Assembly: GCF_014694405.1 (NCBI RefSeq)
Contig: NZ_JAAUWV010000004.1
Span: forward strand, 124,001 to 188,000
Direction of reading: 5' to 3'
DNA from: Pseudoalteromonas sp. S16_S37
GTDB lineage: Bacteria; Pseudomonadota; Gammaproteobacteria; Enterobacterales; Alteromonadaceae
Length of the DNA stretch: 64,000 nt
Positions 61,401-64,000 of the stretch are shown here, in pieces. The notes beneath the pieces are model-generated. The model was not told the DNA's origin and did no database searches. It saw only the letters and a program-made list of their open reading frames with translations. Each line of letters begins with the position of its first letter. The first letter of the stretch is position 1. The translations under genes and the position numbers were made by a program.

Positions 61401-64000
61401 ATGCACGAAGGTGTGATGAAGGCATGGCTAGAATCTTCGCATTTGTACGGCGGAAACGTAGCTTATGTAGAAGAGCTGTATGAAGCGTATCTTGATGATG
61501 CGACTTCAGTGCCAGAAGAATGGCGAGAAGTGTTTGATCAACTTCCTAAAGTTGATGGGGTGGATGTTGATGTTAAGCATTCACAGGTAAGACAGCAGTT
61601 TGCTGAACTTGCGAAAAACAAACACAGAGAAGTAGTAGTTGCGGCAGATGGTTCATCAGATGCCAAGCAAGTCAGAGTACTACAACTAATTAACGCATTT
61701 AGGTTTAGAGGCCATCAGAACGCAAATCTAGACCCATTGGGTTTATGGAAGCGAGAAAGGGTTCGTGATTTAGAACTTGATTATCATGAACTAACCGATG
61801 CGGACTTAGACAAAGAATTCAATGTTGGCTCTTTTGCTTGTGGCAAAGAGACAATGAAACTAAAAGACTTATATGCTGCGCTAAAAACCACTTACTGTGG
61901 TTCAATTGGTGCGGAATATATGCACATCACTTCTACAGAAGAAAAACGTTGGTTACAGCAACGCCTAGAGTCAACTTTCTCAAAACCCCAATTTAGCAAA
62001 GAAACAAAACTACGCATTCTTAAAGGCCTAACAGCTGCTGACGGTTTAGAAAAATACCTCGGTGCTAAATTCCCAGGCGCGAAACGTTTCTCGCTAGAAG
62101 GTGGTGATTCATTAGTACCTATGCTTAAAGAGCTGATTCATCGCGCTGGTGAAAGTGGCCAACAAGAAGCAGTTATTGGTATGGCACACCGTGGTCGTTT
62201 GAATGTGCTAGTAAACGTGCTGGGTAAAAACCCTCAAGTGTTATTTGATGAATTTGCTGGTAAATACGGCGAATTAGCCGGTTCTGGTGACGTTAAGTAT
62301 CACATGGGTTATTCATCTGACTTTGCTACGCAAGGTGGTGATGTCCATATGGCATTGGCGTTTAACCCTTCTCACCTTGAGATTGTTAACCCTGTAGTTA
62401 TGGGCTCTGTGAGAGCGCGTCTGGACCGCTTAGGCTGTAAGACTGGTTCAAAAGCGTTACCAATCACGATTCATGGTGATTCAGCTATCGCAGGCCAAGG
62501 TGTTGTACAAGAAACATTTAACTTGTCTCAGACACGCGCGTTTGGTGTAGGCGGTACAATTCGTATCGTAGTAAATAACCAAGTTGGTTTTACAACATCT
62601 AAGCAAGAAGATGTGCGTTCAACAGATTACTGTACTGATATCGCGAAAATGGTCCAGGCACCAATTTTCCATGTTAATGCGGATGATCCTGAAGCCGTTG
62701 CTTTTGTTACACAAATCGCACTCGATTTCCGTAACCAGTTCCGTCGTGATGTCGTGATTGATTTAGTGTGTTACCGTCGTCATGGTCACAACGAAGCTGA
62801 TGAGCCTAATGCAACACAGCCATTGATGTATCAGAAGATCAAAAAGCATCCTGTGCCGCGTCAAATTTACGCTGAGCAACTAGCGCTTGAAGGTATTATC
62901 ACAGACGACGAAGCGAAAAAGCTAGCTGATGAATATCGTAATGGTTTAGATAATGGTAAGTGTGTGGTTGAAGAAATTAAGCCTGATACTAAACACTCAT
63001 CTGATTGGTCTAAGTTTGTTGGTCACGATTGGGATGTAGCGTACGATCCTAGACTGTCGGTTGATAAGCTAAAAGAGCTTGCCGAGAAAGTATCGACATA
63101 CCCGGAAACTCATAAAGCTCAGTCTCGAGTTAAGAAAATTTATGATGACCGTCAGGCAATGGCTAAGGGCGAAAAACCACTTGATTGGGGTATGGCTGAA
63201 ACACTGGCTTATGCAACTTTAGTTGACGAGGGTGTTGATATCCGTATGACAGGTCAAGATTCTGGTCGAGGAACTTTCTTCCATCGTCATGCCGTAGTAC
63301 ATAACCAAAAAGACGCTTCGACTTATATACCTCTGCAGGATATCCACGAAAATCAAGGTACATTTGAAGTATACGATTCTGTGCTTTCAGAAGAAGCTGT
63401 ATTGGCGTTTGAATATGGCTACGCAACAGCTGAGCCAACTTCATTAGTATTGTGGGAAGCGCAATTTGGTGACTTTGCTAACGGCGCACAGGTAGTATTT
63501 GACCAGTTCTTAAGCTCAGGCGAGCAGAAGTGGGGTCGTTTATGTGGCCTGACAATGTTATTGCCACACGGCTATGAAGGTCAGGGACCTGAGCACAGTT
63601 CTGCGCGTTTAGAGCGTTACCTGCAATTGTGTGCTGACCACAACATGCAAGTATGTGTGCCTTCAACACCAGCGCAAGTATATGCTATGTTACGTCGTCA
63701 ATCAGTTCGCCCTTTACGTCGTCCACTGATTGTCATGACACCTAAGTCATTGCTTCGTCACCCGCTCGCTGTTTCCTCACTTGAAGAACTTGCCGAAGGC
63801 GTGTTCTACAACATGATTGATGAAATTGATGACATCGATCCAGCTAACGTTGAGCGTGTTGTTTTCTGTAGCGGTAAAGTTTATTACGAACTTCTACAAG
63901 AGCGTCGTAAGCAAGAATTAAATAACATTGCTATCGTGCGCGTAGAGCAGCTTTATCCTTTCCCACATCAGGAAATGGACGAAATTATGGCTCGTTACCA
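61401..64000 (+). CDS. sucA: 2-oxoglutarate dehydrogenase E1 component (5' part, runs off the window)
   Basis: The thiamine-diphosphate E1 of the 2-oxoglutarate dehydrogenase complex, which decarboxylates 2-oxoglutarate in the TCA cycle. From the ATG at 61401 about 866 of the usual ~935 residues are present without a stop; the frame continues past 64000. The N-terminal E2-binding helix (ESSHLYGGNAVYVEELYEAY) is followed by the hallmarks FRFRGHQNANLDPLGL, GMAHRGRLNVLVNVLG, the ThDP motif region IHGDSAIAGQGVVQETFNLS and CYRRHGHNEADEP. The C-terminal part begins TGQDSGRGTFFHRHAV. GAGAAAAGGG lies upstream of the start. Confidence 0.97.
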   Translation, partial: MHEGVMKAWLESSHLYGGNVAYVEELYEAYLDDATSVPEEWREVFDQLPKVDGVDVDVKHSQVRQQFAELAKNKHREVVVAADGSSDAKQVRVLQLINAFRFRGHQNANLDPLGLWKRERVRDLELDYHELTDADLDKEFNVGSFACGKETMKLKDLYAALKTTYCGSIGAEYMHITSTEEKRWLQQRLESTFSKPQFSKETKLRILKGLTAADGLEKYLGAKFPGAKRFSLEGGDSLVPMLKELIHRAGESGQQEAVIGMAHRGRLNVLVNVLGKNPQVLFDEFAGKYGELAGSGDVKYHMGYSSDFATQGGDVHMALAFNPSHLEIVNPVVMGSVRARLDRLGCKTGSKALPITIHGDSAIAGQGVVQETFNLSQTRAFGVGGTIRIVVNNQVGFTTSKQEDVRSTDYCTDIAKMVQAPIFHVNADDPEAVAFVTQIALDFRNQFRRDVVIDLVCYRRHGHNEADEPNATQPLMYQKIKKHPVPRQIYAEQLALEGIITDDEAKKLADEYRNGLDNGKCVVEEIKPDTKHSSDWSKFVGHDWDVAYDPRLSVDKLKELAEKVSTYPETHKAQSRVKKIYDDRQAMAKGEKPLDWGMAETLAYATLVDEGVDIRMTGQDSGRGTFFHRHAVVHNQKDASTYIPLQDIHENQGTFEVYDSVLSEEAVLAFEYGYATAEPTSLVLWEAQFGDFANGAQVVFDQFLSSGEQKWGRLCGLTMLLPHGYEGQGPEHSSARLERYLQLCADHNMQVCVPSTPAQVYAMLRRQSVRPLRRPLIVMTPKSLLRHPLAVSSLEELAEGVFYNMIDEIDDIDPANVERVVFCSGKVYYELLQERRKQELNNIAIVRVEQLYPFPHQEMDEIMARY

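Overview
The window looks like a core chromosomal segment of a marine gammaproteobacterium, most likely an Alteromonadales member such as Pseudoalteromonas. This is an inference from protein character, moderate AT richness and gene order: msrC-proQ-prc, pepN-DUF2835, pyrD-zapC-rlmKL-uup, msbA-lpxK-Trm112-like, csdAE near tcdA, and gltA divergent from sdhCDAB-sucA. No database was consulted. There is no rRNA, CRISPR array, prophage or intact insertion sequence.

Layout. 1-1450: end of a CrcB-like gene and serS. 1465-9060 is the most variable part. It holds two orphan minus-strand genes (one secreted), a DUF1289 protein, a TonB-dependent receptor, a secreted alpha/beta hydrolase divergent from a LysR regulator, a small Gly/Ser-rich peptide with a leader-like N-terminus, and a 297-residue protein that I read as a proteasome-like Ntn-hydrolase with a Thr right after Met. 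9061-12500: an S1-domain protein, a DEAD-box helicase and trhO. 12600-18260: three near-identical tRNA-Ser(UGA) genes, small membrane proteins, fklB, a PhnA/YjdM-like protein, and yccA with tusDCBE. 18400-21850: msrC, proQ and prc. 22000-26360: nhaC, pepN and a DUF2835 gene. 26438-33524: a four-gene envelope cluster (DUF1302, DUF1329, YCF48-like, RND/MMPL) behind an 18-bp near-palindrome. 33621-44634: a giant NAD-dependent glutamate dehydrogenase, pyrD, zapC, rlmKL, a thioredoxin-fold protein and uup. 44646-53758: a DUF3466 protein with a C-terminal sorting-like tail, DUF2062, comEC, msbA, lpxK, a Trm112-like protein, an RluA-type pseudouridine synthase and tcdA. 53877-56307: a frameshifted periplasmic binding protein, then csdE and csdA. 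56412-64000: gltA, sdhCDAB and the 5' part of sucA.

How the genes work together. Several blocks are functional units: sulfur relay for tRNA thiolation (tusDCBE) and sulfur mobilisation (csdA, csdE); tRNA modification (trhO, tcdA, Trm112-like); lipid A assembly and export (lpxK, msbA); the TCA cycle (gltA, sdhCDAB, sucA); and glutamate catabolism feeding 2-oxoglutarate into it. The parts I find least explained are the Ntn-hydrolase/Gly-rich peptide neighbourhood (7450-8774), the DUF1302-to-RND cluster with its operator-like site, the long inverted repeat before the glutamate dehydrogenase gene, and the folded leader of the sdh operon.
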